Assembly (NCBI RefSeq): GCF_900129755.1
Contig: NZ_FQWT01000009.1
Span: forward strand, 62,001 to 126,000
Length of the DNA: 64,000 bases
Reading direction: 5' to 3'
Source of the DNA: Chryseobacterium oranimense
GTDB taxonomy: Bacteria > Bacteroidota > Bacteroidia > Flavobacteriales > Weeksellaceae
Below, in pieces: positions 17,485 through 26,242 of this stretch (positions are counted from its first letter, which is position 1; every line of letters starts with the position of its first letter). Under the pieces are notes generated by a model. It had not been told where the DNA came from and ran no database searches. It saw only the letters and a program-made list of their open reading frames with translations. A program made the position numbers and the translations under genes.

Positions 17485-18576
17485 TTATCCTTCATTTTCA
17501 TCCGGCAGATCTTCATCCACTCCGTTATCAACGGCCATCTTTCTTGGCTGCATACGGTTGTTCATCAGATCGTTATATTCGCTTCTGTTTCTGAAGATTT
17601 TAATAGCTGTAAAGATGGCTTCCGTAAAACTCTGCTCATCGGCAATGTTTTTTCCTGCAATATCATAAGCAACTCCATGATCTGGAGAAGTCCTGATAAA
17701 CGGAAGTCCGGCCGTGTAATTTACACCTTCTTCGTAGGCTAGGGTTTTGAACGGTGCAAGCCCCTGATCATGATACATGGCTAAAACAGCATCAAAGTTT
17801 TTATACTTGTTAGGCTGGAAAAAACTGTCCGCAGGATATGGTCCGAAAGCCAGTATTCCATTATCGGAGAGTTCTTTTATTGCCGGTTCTATAATTTCTA
17901 TTTCTTCTTTTCCGATTACGCCTCCGTCGCCTGCATGAGGGTTCAGCCCCAACACGGCGATTTTAGGTTTCTGCACACAGAAATCCTCAATCAAAGTCTG
18001 ATTCAGAGCTCTGATCTGTTTTTTTATTTTTTCCTTGGAAATATTTTCTGCTACACTGGCAATTGGAATATGGTGGGTAGAAACAGCTACTTTAAGATCT
18101 TCCGTAACCAGGAACATAAGTCCTTTTTTACTGAACTTTTCTTCGAAATATCCTGTATGTCCGGCATGTTTAAAGCCCATCTTTACCATTTCATCCTTAT
18201 TGATGGGTGCGGTAACAAGAACATCAATGTCTCCTTTCATTAAAGCCTCGGTAGCAAGATCCAGAGAATCAATAGCCATTTTGGTAGATTCTTCCGTTGG
18301 TACTCCCAGTTCTACATTCACATTATCCTTGGTAAGGTTTACCATATTCAGTTTTCCTGCCTGTGCCTGCGATGCTTCATTGATGTAGTTGAAATTAAGA
18401 TTCAGCTTGAAAATATTTTTCTGAAAGGTGAATAACTTTCCCGAGCCAAAAATCACCGGAGTGAAAAAATCCGTAATGGTTTTGTCACTCAGGGACTTCA
18501 TGATGATCTCCGGACCGATGCCGTTAAAATCACCGATTGAAATTCCTACTCGTACTTTATGGTTTTTTGGGCTCAT
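17485..18576 (-). CDS. pdxA: 4-hydroxythreonine-4-phosphate dehydrogenase
   Basis: PdxA oxidises 4-phosphohydroxy-threonine in the deoxyxylulose-5-phosphate-dependent route to pyridoxal phosphate. The 363-residue protein starts VRVGISIGDFNGIGPEII and shows the metal and substrate motifs KHAGHTGYFEEKF, GLNPHAGDGGVIGKEE and AMYHDQGLAPFKTLA, then RTSPDHGVAYDIAG. The C-terminal tail is acidic. The start is 49 bases from the divergent ribE, with overlapping back-to-back promoters. Confidence 0.96.
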   Translation of the reverse strand: MSPKNHKVRVGISIGDFNGIGPEIIMKSLSDKTITDFFTPVIFGSGKLFTFQKNIFKLNLNFNYINEASQAQAGKLNMVNLTKDNVNVELGVPTEESTKMAIDSLDLATEALMKGDIDVLVTAPINKDEMVKMGFKHAGHTGYFEEKFSKKGLMFLVTEDLKVAVSTHHIPIASVAENISKEKIKKQIRALNQTLIEDFCVQKPKIAVLGLNPHAGDGGVIGKEEIEIIEPAIKELSDNGILAFGPYPADSFFQPNKYKNFDAVLAMYHDQGLAPFKTLAYEEGVNYTAGLPFIRTSPDHGVAYDIAGKNIADEQSFTEAIFTAIKIFRNRSEYNDLMNNRMQPRKMAVDNGVDEDLPDENEG

Positions 18577-18582
18577 TTTGAT

Positions 18583-18590
18583 TATCTTTG
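18583..18590 (+). promoter_or_regulatory. -7 box of the ribE operon promoter
   Basis: Plus strand reads TATCTTTG. Leader to the ribE ATG is about 30 bases. Confidence 0.6.
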
Positions 18591-18604
18591 AAGATTATAA
18601 TTTA

Positions 18605-18612
18605 CAAATTTA
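18605..18612 (-). promoter_or_regulatory. pdxA: -7 box of the pdxA promoter
   Basis: Minus strand reads TAAATTTG, placed 29 bases before the pdxA ATG. The two divergent boxes lie 14 bases apart, so polymerases would compete for the same stretch. Confidence 0.55.
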
Positions 18613-18624
18613 GCAAAAAATAAT

Positions 18625-19209
18625 ATGTTCACAGGAATTATTGAAGCAGTTGGCGTTATTGAAAAGATTGAAGAAAAAGGAAGCAACATAGATTTTACAT
18701 TAACATGTCCTTTTACAAATGAGCTGAAAATAGATCAAAGCCTTGCCCATAACGGATGCTGCCTTACCGTTGTTGAGATAAAAGAAGACCAATATGTGGT
18801 AACGGCAATCAACGAAACTCTTGAAAAAACCAATCTTGGAAAATGGGAGGTAGGTACTGTGGTAAATCTTGAGCGATGTATGAAGATGGATGGACGACTG
18901 GACGGACATATCGTGCAGGGACATGTTGACAAGACGGGTGAAGTGGCAGGAATTGAAAATAAAGACGGAAGCTATTTTATTACTATTAAATATGAAGATA
19001 CCGGCAGTTTCGTAACAGTTCCCCAAGGGTCTATTACAGTGAACGGGATAAGCCTTACTGTGGCAAAAAGCGAAGATACACAGTTTTCTGTAGCTATTAT
19101 TCCTTATACCTGGGAGTTTACCAATATGCAACATCTTAAAATCGGAGATAAAGTTAATTTAGAATTTGACATCATTGGTAAGTATATTGCTAGGTTAATT
19201 AAAAAATAG
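18625..19209 (+). CDS. ribE: Riboflavin synthase alpha chain
   Basis: Dismutates two 6,7-dimethyl-8-ribityllumazine molecules to riboflavin. The 194-residue protein is a tandem of two lumazine-binding barrels. The first begins MFTGIIEAVG and contains HNGCCLTVVEI; the second has GHIVQGHVDKTGEV and GSITVNGISLTVAK. The histidine kinase gene starts one base after its stop, so the genes are co-transcribed. No FMN riboswitch was seen in the short leader. Confidence 0.96.
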   Translation: MFTGIIEAVGVIEKIEEKGSNIDFTLTCPFTNELKIDQSLAHNGCCLTVVEIKEDQYVVTAINETLEKTNLGKWEVGTVVNLERCMKMDGRLDGHIVQGHVDKTGEVAGIENKDGSYFITIKYEDTGSFVTVPQGSITVNGISLTVAKSEDTQFSVAIIPYTWEFTNMQHLKIGDKVNLEFDIIGKYIARLIKK

Positions 19210-19210
19210 G

Positions 19211-20665
19211 ATGCCAATAAGTAAATACAAAGGATACAGTTTAAGGAACCGGGTGTTTTTCGGTTTTCTGCTCGTATGTTTTTTAAGTGTTGTCGCTACA
19301 TCGCTGGTTCCCTATTTCGTTTTAAGGAATAATTCCCTGCAACAGAGTAATATTGATATGCAGGAGAAAACTAATGCGGTGATGACCTATCTTAATTATG
19401 CGGTAAGCCGAACTCTCGTGGAGACCAAAGATCTTCCGCAGGTGTTGGGCAACAGTATTTTTGAGATAGCGGATATCAACAAACATGATATTGTAATCTA
19501 CGATCTGCAGGGAAATTACCTGCTCTCCAATAAAGATGAAAGCCTTATTGATCAGAAAACCATACCGGTCAATATCGTCAATAAAATTCTGGCTACTGAT
19601 GCAAGGGTAGATATTAAAGGATATGACAAATCCAAAGATGCAGAACGCACTTCCTCTTATCTTCTTTTGAAAAACAATGAGCTTGCACCTATAGGAATTG
19701 TATATATTCCTTTATATCATAATGAATCTGCCTATCTGGATGTTCTTCACCAGTATGTAAAATATATTCTCCTGGTAGATATTTTCCTCATTCTTTTCAG
19801 TATCTGGATTAGCTGGGTAACATCTAACAGTTTAGCGAAAAATATCACCAAATTTTCTGATATGATTACCCGCATTACTTTATTCGAAAATGAAATGCGT
19901 CCTATCAGATATTATAAGAATGATGAACTTAATGCGCTGGCAAGAGCGTACAACAGGATGATCCTCCAGATCCAGGATCAAAAGGAAAGATTGCGTTTCA
20001 AAGCGTCTGAAGAAGCCTGGAGGGAAATGGCAAAACAGGTTGCTCATGAGGTTAAGAATCCTCTGACTCCTATGAAACTGACCATTCAGAACTTTGAAAG
20101 AAAATTTGATCCCGAAGATCCGAATATCAGGGAACGGGTAAAACTGATGAGCAAAACGATGGTGGACCAGATCGACCTGATTGCTACTGTTGCTTCTGCT
20201 TTCTCGGAATTTGCCAAGCTTCCTGAAAAAAATAATGAGGTTATTAATCTGAATACGGAAGTTGAAGATATCCTGCGCGTTTTTAACGATGACAGTATTT
20301 TTATGCACTCCAACAAGTCGAATATTATGATTAATATGGACAGGATTTACCTTTCCAGGATCATTACAAACCTTGTGACCAATGCGAAACAGGCACAGAG
20401 TGATGAGCGTAAACTGATCATCAATGTAGATGTGGAGCAGCACCAGAGAAGAGTGATGATTTCCGTACAGGACAATGGTATTGGAATTCCTGAAAATATG
20501 TATGAAAGAATATTCGAGCCTAATTTTACCTCTAAAAACAGCGGTATGGGACTCGGACTTTCCATGGTAAGAAAGATGATCGAAGATTACAAAGGTGAAA
20601 TCACCGTGAGATCTGAAGTAGGAAAAGGATCTACATTTACCATTACACTCCCTACCAATTTATAG
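19211..20665 (+). CDS. Sensor histidine kinase, NtrY-like
   Basis: A 484-residue membrane sensor. Domains in order: first membrane segment (residues about 15-38), an extracytoplasmic sensor of about 140 residues, second membrane segment (about 180-203, LLVDIFLILFSIWISWV), HAMP linker, dimerisation/phosphoacceptor region with AHEVKNPLTPMKLT (His near 280), and a C-terminal HATPase with NLVTNAKQAQ, DNGIGIPENM and GMGLGLSMV. The phosphoacceptor motif resembles NtrY. No response regulator gene is adjacent, so the partner is elsewhere. It sits between ribE and trmN6 with almost no spacing. Confidence 0.93.
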   Translation: MPISKYKGYSLRNRVFFGFLLVCFLSVVATSLVPYFVLRNNSLQQSNIDMQEKTNAVMTYLNYAVSRTLVETKDLPQVLGNSIFEIADINKHDIVIYDLQGNYLLSNKDESLIDQKTIPVNIVNKILATDARVDIKGYDKSKDAERTSSYLLLKNNELAPIGIVYIPLYHNESAYLDVLHQYVKYILLVDIFLILFSIWISWVTSNSLAKNITKFSDMITRITLFENEMRPIRYYKNDELNALARAYNRMILQIQDQKERLRFKASEEAWREMAKQVAHEVKNPLTPMKLTIQNFERKFDPEDPNIRERVKLMSKTMVDQIDLIATVASAFSEFAKLPEKNNEVINLNTEVEDILRVFNDDSIFMHSNKSNIMINMDRIYLSRIITNLVTNAKQAQSDERKLIINVDVEQHQRRVMISVQDNGIGIPENMYERIFEPNFTSKNSGMGLGLSMVRKMIEDYKGEITVRSEVGKGSTFTITLPTNL

Positions 20666-21369
20666 TGAAGCCTTTTAGATTTAAAAATTTTGAAATTCAT
20701 CAGTCAAAAGATGTTTTCCGTGTGGGAACAGATGGTGTGTTGTTGGGGATTCTGGCTGATGTGGAAAATGCCTCGGAAGTTTTGGAAGTAGGAACCGGAA
20801 CCGGCCTGATTTCATTGATGCTTGCCCAGAGAAACCAGGATGCCTGCTTTCTTGGACTTGATATCAATGAAGAGGCAGTTTTACTTACCAAAACAAACTT
20901 TGAACATTCCCCTTTTCGTTCAAGGCTGAAAAATATTCATCAGGATTTTAAAACCTTTGACACTGAAAGGAGATTTGATCTTATTGTTTCAAATCCGCCT
21001 TATTTTGAAGAATCCACTTCCGATAAGGATAAACTGGCACGCCAAACTGTTGAACTGAATTTTAAACAGCTTATCGAAGTCTCTGCAAAGTTATTGTCAG
21101 AACAAGGTGTTTTGTCGGTGATCATTCCTGCCGAAGCTGGAAACGGCTTTATTGAATCGGCTTTGAAATGCCGGTTGTTTTTAAAGCGAAAGATCAATAT
21201 CAAAGGGATAGAGGGGTCAAAAACGAAAAGATTAGTTCTTGAATTTTCATTTACCGAAGGAATGATTAAAGAGTCTGATTTCGTGATAGAAAAAAGTCCG
21301 AGACAATACTCGGACCAATATCTTGAACTCACCAAGGAGTTTCATGTCTTTAAAAACAAGAACTATTAA
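20665..21369 (+). CDS. tRNA1(Val) A37 N6-methyltransferase, TrmN6/YfiC-like
   Basis: SAM-dependent methyltransferase of 234 residues. The SAM loop is LEVGTGTGLISLMLAQR and the adenine-binding motif is NPPYFEES; the N terminus FRFKNFEIHQSKDVFRVGTD is typical of TrmN6, which makes m6A37 in tRNA1-Val. The start is GTG at 20665, overlapping the TAG stop of the kinase gene by one base, so translation is likely coupled. The exact tRNA target is inferred from the family. Confidence 0.9.
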   Translation: MKPFRFKNFEIHQSKDVFRVGTDGVLLGILADVENASEVLEVGTGTGLISLMLAQRNQDACFLGLDINEEAVLLTKTNFEHSPFRSRLKNIHQDFKTFDTERRFDLIVSNPPYFEESTSDKDKLARQTVELNFKQLIEVSAKLLSEQGVLSVIIPAEAGNGFIESALKCRLFLKRKINIKGIEGSKTKRLVLEFSFTEGMIKESDFVIEKSPRQYSDQYLELTKEFHVFKNKNY

Positions 21370-22080
21370 TTATTCAAATAATTCTGCGGTATCCAGCACA
21401 GATACTTTTCCATCCTCACATCTGATCGCTTCACCAGGGAAGTTCTGAATCATGTGATAATCATGTGTTGCCATTACTACAGCTGCTCCATTTTCTAGGG
21501 CTACCTGCTTCAGAAGGGTCATGATTTCGTTGGAGGTTTCAGGGTCAAGGTTTCCTGTAGGCTCATCAGCAAGAATAAGATCCGGATGGTTCAATAAAGC
21601 TCTTGCGATAGCGATACGCTGCTGTTCACCTCCGGAAAGCTCATGCGGCATCTTGTGCTTCTTGCTTTTCATGTTTACGCTTCCCAGCACTTCATTAATG
21701 CGGTCTTCCATCTTTACTTTATCGCTCCATCCGGTTGCCTCAAGAACGAATTTCAGGTTTTTTTCAACCGTTCTGTCAGAAAGAAGCTGGAAGTCCTGGA
21801 ATACGATGCCCAGTTTTCTTCTCAGGTTCGGAATATCCGAAGGTTTCAGCTTGGCAAGCTCAAAGCCTACCACAGCCCCATGTCCTGATGCTAAAGGAAT
21901 GTGTCCGTAAAGAGTTTTCAGAAGAGAACTTTTTCCGGAACCTGTCTTTCCGATAAGGTAGCAGAACCTGCCTTTTTTAATGTTAAGATTAACATCAGAA
22001 AGAACAGTGAAGTTTTTTTGCGCAATTTTTGCGTGCTGTAAGCTTATAATATTATCTCCTGAGATATTTGTATGCGGCAT
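21370..22080 (-). CDS. ftsE: Cell division ABC-type ATPase FtsE
   Basis: Cytoplasmic ATPase that with the membrane protein FtsX regulates peptidoglycan hydrolases at the division site. The 236 residues include Walker A GKTGSGKS, signature LSGGEQQR and Walker B LILADEPTGNLD, followed by the H-loop ATHDYHMIQ. Length and the LRRKLGIVFQDFQLL region match FtsE. No ftsX is next to it; in this window it is alone, converging with trmN6 with only one base between stops. A lipoprotein-release ATPase (LolD-like) is the main alternative. Confidence 0.88.
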   Translation of the reverse strand: MPHTNISGDNIISLQHAKIAQKNFTVLSDVNLNIKKGRFCYLIGKTGSGKSSLLKTLYGHIPLASGHGAVVGFELAKLKPSDIPNLRRKLGIVFQDFQLLSDRTVEKNLKFVLEATGWSDKVKMEDRINEVLGSVNMKSKKHKMPHELSGGEQQRIAIARALLNHPDLILADEPTGNLDPETSNEIMTLLKQVALENGAAVVMATHDYHMIQNFPGEAIRCEDGKVSVLDTAELFE

Positions 22081-22183
22081 AATTCAATTTTATGGTTCTG
22101 TTTCTAACCTATTTTTTCAGATCTTAAAAATAGAAAAAAGAAGCTTAAAAACCTTAAACTTTGGGAAATTTTAACAACAAAAA

Positions 22184-22210
22184 ATGCCTGAAAAACTACT
22201 TTTCAAGCAT
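22184..22210 (-). terminator. Intrinsic terminator of rpmH
   Basis: Hairpin arms ATGCCTGAAAA and TTTTCAAGCAT (one internal mismatch) with a T-rich run on the minus strand, 26 bases after the rpmH stop. Confidence 0.7.
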
Positions 22211-22235
22211 GATTTGTATATGATAATCCGAGATA

Positions 22236-22394
22236 TTATCTCTTAGCGCGGGATGCACTAACAGTTAAACTCTTTCTGCCTTTAGCTCTTCTTGCTGCCA
22301 AAACTCTTCTTCCATTTGGCGTAGACATTCTTTCTCTGAAACCGTGTTTGTTTCTTTTCTTTCTTTCTGATGGCTGGAATGTTCTTTTACTCAT
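22236..22394 (-). CDS. rpmH: 50S ribosomal protein L34
   Basis: A 52-residue basic ribosomal protein, too short for many gene finders. It reads MSKRTFQPSERKKRNKHGFR and continues with ERMSTPNGRRVLAARRAKGR, the highly conserved L34 pattern, ending SASRAKR. A complete promoter (22439-22469) and a terminator bracket it, so it is a single-gene unit here rather than the rpmH-rnpA operon common elsewhere. Confidence 0.97.
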   Translation of the reverse strand: MSKRTFQPSERKKRNKHGFRERMSTPNGRRVLAARRAKGRKSLTVSASRAKR

Positions 22395-22438
22395 TACTAT
22401 ATATTTAAATCGTAATTAATCTATTAATTTTCAGGTTG

Positions 22439-22469
22439 CAAAGATATAGAAATTTTTAAAAGTTACAAA
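22439..22469 (-). promoter_or_regulatory. rpmH: rpmH promoter, full consensus
   Basis: On the minus strand TTTG (22469-22466), 19 bases, TATCTTTG (22446-22439) followed by C. This is one of the best promoter matches in the window, as expected for a ribosomal protein gene. Confidence 0.8.
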
Positions 22470-22589
22470 CTTTACCCATCTTTTTTTAGAAATTATTTGA
22501 AATGTTTTTCATTCCTAATTTTATAAGCTGTACCCCGAAACGAAATCTGGTGTAAATAAATAATATGCAGATCATTTATTTAAAAGCTC

Positions 22590-22597
22590 TATCTTTG
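22590..22597 (+). promoter_or_regulatory. -7 box of the nrnA promoter
   Basis: TATCTTTG; leader of about 27 bases to the ATG at 22630. Confidence 0.6.
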
Positions 22598-22629
22598 GAA
22601 ACTCAAATTTAAAGAAAAATAAACACACG

Positions 22630-23634
22630 ATGTTTACACCAGCAGAACTTTTAGATATCAATACATTACTTACGCCTGAAAACAAGATAGTTATTCTCAC
22701 CCATTATAATCCGGACGGGGATGCTATAGGTTCCAGCCTTGGGTTAAAACATTACCTGGCAGCAAAAGGAATTCCGGCAGAAGTGATTGTACCCAACGAT
22801 TTTCCGAAATTTCTGAAATGGATGCCGGAATCTAAAAAGGTGATCATCGGTGAGTATAAAAGAAAATATGCATTCGACCTCATCAGTGGGGCAGATGTAA
22901 TCTTTTGTCTTGATTTTAATGCTCCTTCGAGAATAGGACTGCTGGGCGAATGGCTGACGAAATCGAAGGCTAAGAAAATTCTTATCGACCACCATCAGCA
23001 GCCTGAGCAATTTGACTTTGTTTATTCTGATACTGTAATTCCTGCCACTTCACAGATGATTTATCATTTTATAGAAGCGATGGAGGACGAAAAGCTGGTC
23101 AATCAGAATATTGCAGAATGTCTTTATACCGGGATTATGACGGATACAGGCGGTTTCCGTTTCCGTTCCACAAGCGCAACCACCCACAGGATTATTGCCC
23201 ATTTAATTGAAAACGGTGCTGATCCTTCCGTTATCACTTCCAATACATGGGATACCAATACGGTTTCCCGTCTTCATCTTCTTGCTCTGGTATTGGGAAG
23301 AATAGAAGTGGTGAATGATGGTAAGGTGGCTGTTTTGTCTCTTACAAGAAACGAACTGAAAGAATTTGGTTTCCAGAAAGGGGATACGGAAGGCTTTGTG
23401 AATTATGGACTGAGCATTGCCGGGGTAAAGATGGCGGCTTTCTTTATGGAAGATCTGTATGAGGATTTTATTAAAATTTCTTTCAGAAGTAAGGATGATG
23501 TAGATGTCAACCAGTTTTCCAGAAAATATTTTAACGGTGGCGGTCACATCAATGCAGCAGGAGGAAAATCCGATGAATCTCTGGCAGATACTATTGAAAC
23601 ATTTAAGAAAAAACTTCAGCAGGAAGAGCTGTAA
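22630..23634 (+). CDS. DHH family phosphoesterase, NrnA-like (nanoRNase / pAp phosphatase)
   Basis: Predicted to degrade 2-5 nt oligoribonucleotides from the 5' end and hydrolyse pAp. The 334 residues have the DHH domain with HYNPDGDAIGSSLGL (metal ligands), the second motif in CLDFNAPSRIG and the DHH motif in LIDHHQQPEQF, then the C-terminal DHHA1 domain with FNGGGHINAAGG. It has its own promoter. The gene is rightward and is followed by a 90-base gap rich in TACACTTATACAC-like repeats before the convergent patatin gene. Confidence 0.92.
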   Translation: MFTPAELLDINTLLTPENKIVILTHYNPDGDAIGSSLGLKHYLAAKGIPAEVIVPNDFPKFLKWMPESKKVIIGEYKRKYAFDLISGADVIFCLDFNAPSRIGLLGEWLTKSKAKKILIDHHQQPEQFDFVYSDTVIPATSQMIYHFIEAMEDEKLVNQNIAECLYTGIMTDTGGFRFRSTSATTHRIIAHLIENGADPSVITSNTWDTNTVSRLHLLALVLGRIEVVNDGKVAVLSLTRNELKEFGFQKGDTEGFVNYGLSIAGVKMAAFFMEDLYEDFIKISFRSKDDVDVNQFSRKYFNGGGHINAAGGKSDESLADTIETFKKKLQQEEL

Positions 23635-23726
23635 GAAGGGAAAAGGGCAAAAATTGTGAAAGGGTAAAACGGTAATTTGCAATTTCTGGTACATTCAGAC
23701 TCTAAAACACTTATACACACGTACGC

Positions 23727-24530
23727 TTATACACTCAAGCCTTTAGTGTATCCTTTGCTTTCAAGTTCTTCACATGTATACTCGTACACTTCCTGGAACA
23801 TGACATCCAGATTTTTCTTGCTGAATAAGCTGAATTTCGTCATTTTGGGAGGATCTAAAAAAATATCACAGGATTTAACCTTGGAATAAACTGATTTTGC
23901 GATAGCTAAGTGGAGAATCCGGTCGAATTCTTTCATAAGGCTCATTTTTTTTAATTCATCATAGCTTATGGAGTTGACGTGAGAAGCGATCAGAAAATCA
24001 CATTTATCAATAATCGGTTCTATGGGAAGGTTATCTAAAACGCCGCCGTCAACATATATTTTTTCTCCTATCCTTACAGGCGGCAGAATGAACGGAACAC
24101 TTGATGAGGCTAAAAGAGGGCTGAAAAGTTCTCCTTCCGAAAAGAAATCCACAATTCCGTGGGTCATTTCTGTAGCAGTTACATATACAGGAATTTTTAA
24201 GATCCTGAAATCATTTTCAGGGAAATGATCAGTGAACAGTTTTAAGATGAAATTGGAGCTGAAAATGCCATTCTTGGAAAGCTTAAGATAGGATCTTGAA
24301 AAGAACGTAGTATACTTTACAATATCCATCATTTCATCCGGAGATTTCCCGAAAGAGTAAAATGCTCCTACAATAGAGCCTGCGCTGGTTCCTGAAATAA
24401 TATGGGGTTTCAGATTATATTCTTCCAATGCCTTCAATACCGCAATATGGGCAATTCCGCGCATGCCTCCACCTGAAAGTGTAAGGCCTATGACCGGCGG
24501 TTTCTTTTTTTTGAAAGAGAATAAACCCAT
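23727..24530 (-). CDS. Patatin-like phospholipase family protein
   Basis: A 267-residue serine lipase of the patatin family, likely cleaving acyl groups from phospholipids. The oxyanion motif is LSGGGMRGIAH, the nucleophile elbow GTSAGS (Ser about residue 47), and the catalytic Asp is in VDGGVLDNLP. No signal peptide is visible, so it is a cytoplasmic type like E. coli RssA. It is upstream of nothing obviously related; the alpha/beta hydrolase gene precedes it with a 72-base gap, perhaps one transcript. Confidence 0.92.
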   Translation of the reverse strand: MGLFSFKKKKPPVIGLTLSGGGMRGIAHIAVLKALEEYNLKPHIISGTSAGSIVGAFYSFGKSPDEMMDIVKYTTFFSRSYLKLSKNGIFSSNFILKLFTDHFPENDFRILKIPVYVTATEMTHGIVDFFSEGELFSPLLASSSVPFILPPVRIGEKIYVDGGVLDNLPIEPIIDKCDFLIASHVNSISYDELKKMSLMKEFDRILHLAIAKSVYSKVKSCDIFLDPPKMTKFSLFSKKNLDVMFQEVYEYTCEELESKGYTKGLSV

Positions 24531-24602
24531 TGAAATAATTAATCTTTACTAAGATACAAGAAATTTTGATACACAGACTTAAGTCGGCATTCCGGTCGTC
24601 TG

Positions 24603-25385
24603 TTACAGAACTAATTTTTTTGGCAAATTGTGGAGAAGTTCGGTATTGATGATTTCGGCACAGATGCTGGGTTTTTCCCAATGCCCGTTGTGCCCGCAGT
24701 CAAGGATATAAGATTTTATATTCGTTCTGTCCGGCAGATGCTTGATCATGGTATCTGTTTTTACAGCATTATCGTGTTTTCCGGCCAGGATTAAAATTTT
24801 AGCTTCCAGGCTTTCAATGACGTGCTTTTTGTCTGTTCTTTCCACCATGCCTTTTACACAGGCAAGTGCGCCCATATTGTTGGTTGAAAGTGCTGTCTCC
24901 AGTGCAGTTTCAATTTTCCCTTCCAGAACATCTCTTTCATTGGGATTAAAGAGATTGGGAACCCCGGCACGGGCGTAGTGGGCGAAAGCATCTTTGATGA
25001 TCCTGTAGCTTTTGATGCGTTGCTGTTTTTTCTCTTCATCATCAGGAAAATAGGTGGAGAAGAATAAAGTCAGGCTTTTAAGGTTTTCAGGATATTTATC
25101 TGCAAAAGCCAGTGAAGTATATCCTCCCATGGAATGTCCCAAAAGATGTACTTTGCCTAGTTTCTCATGGTCCAGAACTTTTTTCACTTCATCAGCCATC
25201 AGTTCCATGGTGTGGACTTCGGCCAGGATATCAGATTGTCCGTGGCCAGGAAGGTCTATTTTAAGTAGTGAGAAATTTTCTGAAAGGTGAGGCTCCATGT
25301 CACTCCAGATAGAGATGTTTTCCATAAAACCATGAAGAAGCACCAAAGTCTCTTTTCCGTTTCCTTTTCTTTCAAAGTTCAGCAT
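24603..25385 (-). CDS. Alpha/beta hydrolase
   Basis: A 260-residue esterase-like protein with the standard fold: LVLLHGFMENISIW (HG oxyanion motif), nucleophile elbow LGHSMGGYTSLAF (Ser about residue 85), acid near GKHDNAVKTD, and catalytic His in CGHNGHWEKP. It resembles the YfhR/BioH-like small esterases. Substrate unknown. A TAAATTTG box lies 18-25 bases before the ATG. Confidence 0.9.
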   Translation of the reverse strand: MLNFERKGNGKETLVLLHGFMENISIWSDMEPHLSENFSLLKIDLPGHGQSDILAEVHTMELMADEVKKVLDHEKLGKVHLLGHSMGGYTSLAFADKYPENLKSLTLFFSTYFPDDEEKKQQRIKSYRIIKDAFAHYARAGVPNLFNPNERDVLEGKIETALETALSTNNMGALACVKGMVERTDKKHVIESLEAKILILAGKHDNAVKTDTMIKHLPDRTNIKSYILDCGHNGHWEKPSICAEIINTELLHNLPKKLVL

Positions 25386-25402
25386 AATCTTAGTTGTTTC
25401 TT

Positions 25403-25410
25403 CAAATTTA
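25403..25410 (-). promoter_or_regulatory. -7 box of the alpha/beta hydrolase promoter
   Basis: The minus strand reads TAAATTTG, just downstream of the exbD terminator on the same strand, so the hydrolase gene can start its own transcript. Confidence 0.5.
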
Positions 25411-25417
25411 AATAAAA

Positions 25418-25440
25418 AAGAGCATTATGAAAATGCTCTT
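25418..25440 (-). terminator. Terminator of the orphan exbD
   Basis: Hairpin AAGAGCATT / AATGCTCTT with an A/T-run that reads as T on the minus strand, directly after the exbD stop at 25446. Confidence 0.8.
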
Positions 25441-25445
25441 CGATT

Positions 25446-25973
25446 CTATTGGGTTAATTCGGTATAAATTTTCTTTTCCCATGGTTTTATATCTGTGATA
25501 CCGTATCTTTCTTTTTTAGAGATCGCGATATTGTCCAGGATGTCTACGAAATTTTTATAACTGGCGTCATCAGTAGGTTTTACAATGACGGTGAAATTTT
25601 CCGGTACCGGTGCATTTTTATAAGCTTCAGAAATGATCTTGGATATTTTTACCCCGCTGAAGTCTGTTTCTTTCAGGTTTGTTGCATTCAGGTCCTTCTC
25701 ATTGCTCTGGTGATAAAATACCCTGTTATCTTTCCCGAGGATAAAAGTAACCTGGTTTTTATCTCCAATATGAGATATGTTTGTTGGATGTGGATTAGGA
25801 TCCTTTGCCGGAAGCCCTAGATCCATCACATTGGGTTTTGTAAAATTGGTGGTAAACATAAAGAAGGTGATCAATAGAAATCCTAAATCTACCATCGGAG
25901 TCATATCCACCCGGATTAATTTTTTTCTTTGTTTGCTTCCTCCCTGTTTTTCTTGTGCGATTACTTCAGCCAT
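25446..25973 (-). CDS. ExbD/TolR family biopolymer transporter, orphan copy
   Basis: A 175-residue ExbD/TolR-like protein: short cytoplasmic N terminus, one membrane segment with the proton-conducting Asp in MTPMVDLGFLLITFF, then a periplasmic domain. ExbD works with ExbB to turn the proton gradient into force for TonB. It is strikingly close to the second exbD of the 41-44 kb cluster (shared FMFTT, KPNVMDLGLPAK and FVDILD stretches), so it is a paralog. No exbB or tonB is adjacent; it must use partners encoded elsewhere or serve a different complex. Its upstream gap has a 14-base palindrome. Confidence 0.92.
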   Translation of the reverse strand: MAEVIAQEKQGGSKQRKKLIRVDMTPMVDLGFLLITFFMFTTNFTKPNVMDLGLPAKDPNPHPTNISHIGDKNQVTFILGKDNRVFYHQSNEKDLNATNLKETDFSGVKISKIISEAYKNAPVPENFTVIVKPTDDASYKNFVDILDNIAISKKERYGITDIKPWEKKIYTELTQ

Positions 25974-26015
25974 AATTCATATTTTTAAATGTTAAACGGT
26001 TTTGGTGAAAAAATA

Positions 26016-26029
26016 AAGTATCGATACTT
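26016..26029. promoter_or_regulatory. Palindrome upstream of the orphan exbD, possible operator
   Basis: Perfect 14-base palindrome AAGTATCGATACTT, 43 bases before the exbD ATG at 25973. No TAnnTTTG box could be placed with confidence, although a near-match lies further upstream. The regulator is unknown. Confidence 0.4.
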
Positions 26030-26189
26030 ATTTGAAGGAGTGTATACAAAGTTTGTACCTAAAATTAATAAATAGCAATTAAATTTAAAATCTATAAAAT
26101 GATTGGCATAAAATAGTTATACAAGATTTTATATTCGTAAGATTTTGTGAATTTTTAAGAATATTGCAATTTTAGTTTTACAAATATTA

Positions 26190-26224
26190 AAAAAGCCCTA
26201 TCAAAATAATGATAAGGCTTTTTA
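26190..26224 (-). terminator. Terminator of tilS-dsbD
   Basis: Hairpin with arms AAAAAGCCCTATCA and TGATAAGGCTTTTT (one mismatch), followed by T-rich sequence on the minus strand, 18 bases after the dsbD stop. Confidence 0.8.
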
Positions 26225-26242
26225 TTATGTTTAAATTAAAAA

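Noticed and set aside
18597..18624. FMN riboswitch before ribE
   Set aside because: The predicted leader is only about 30 bases, too short for the known aptamer.
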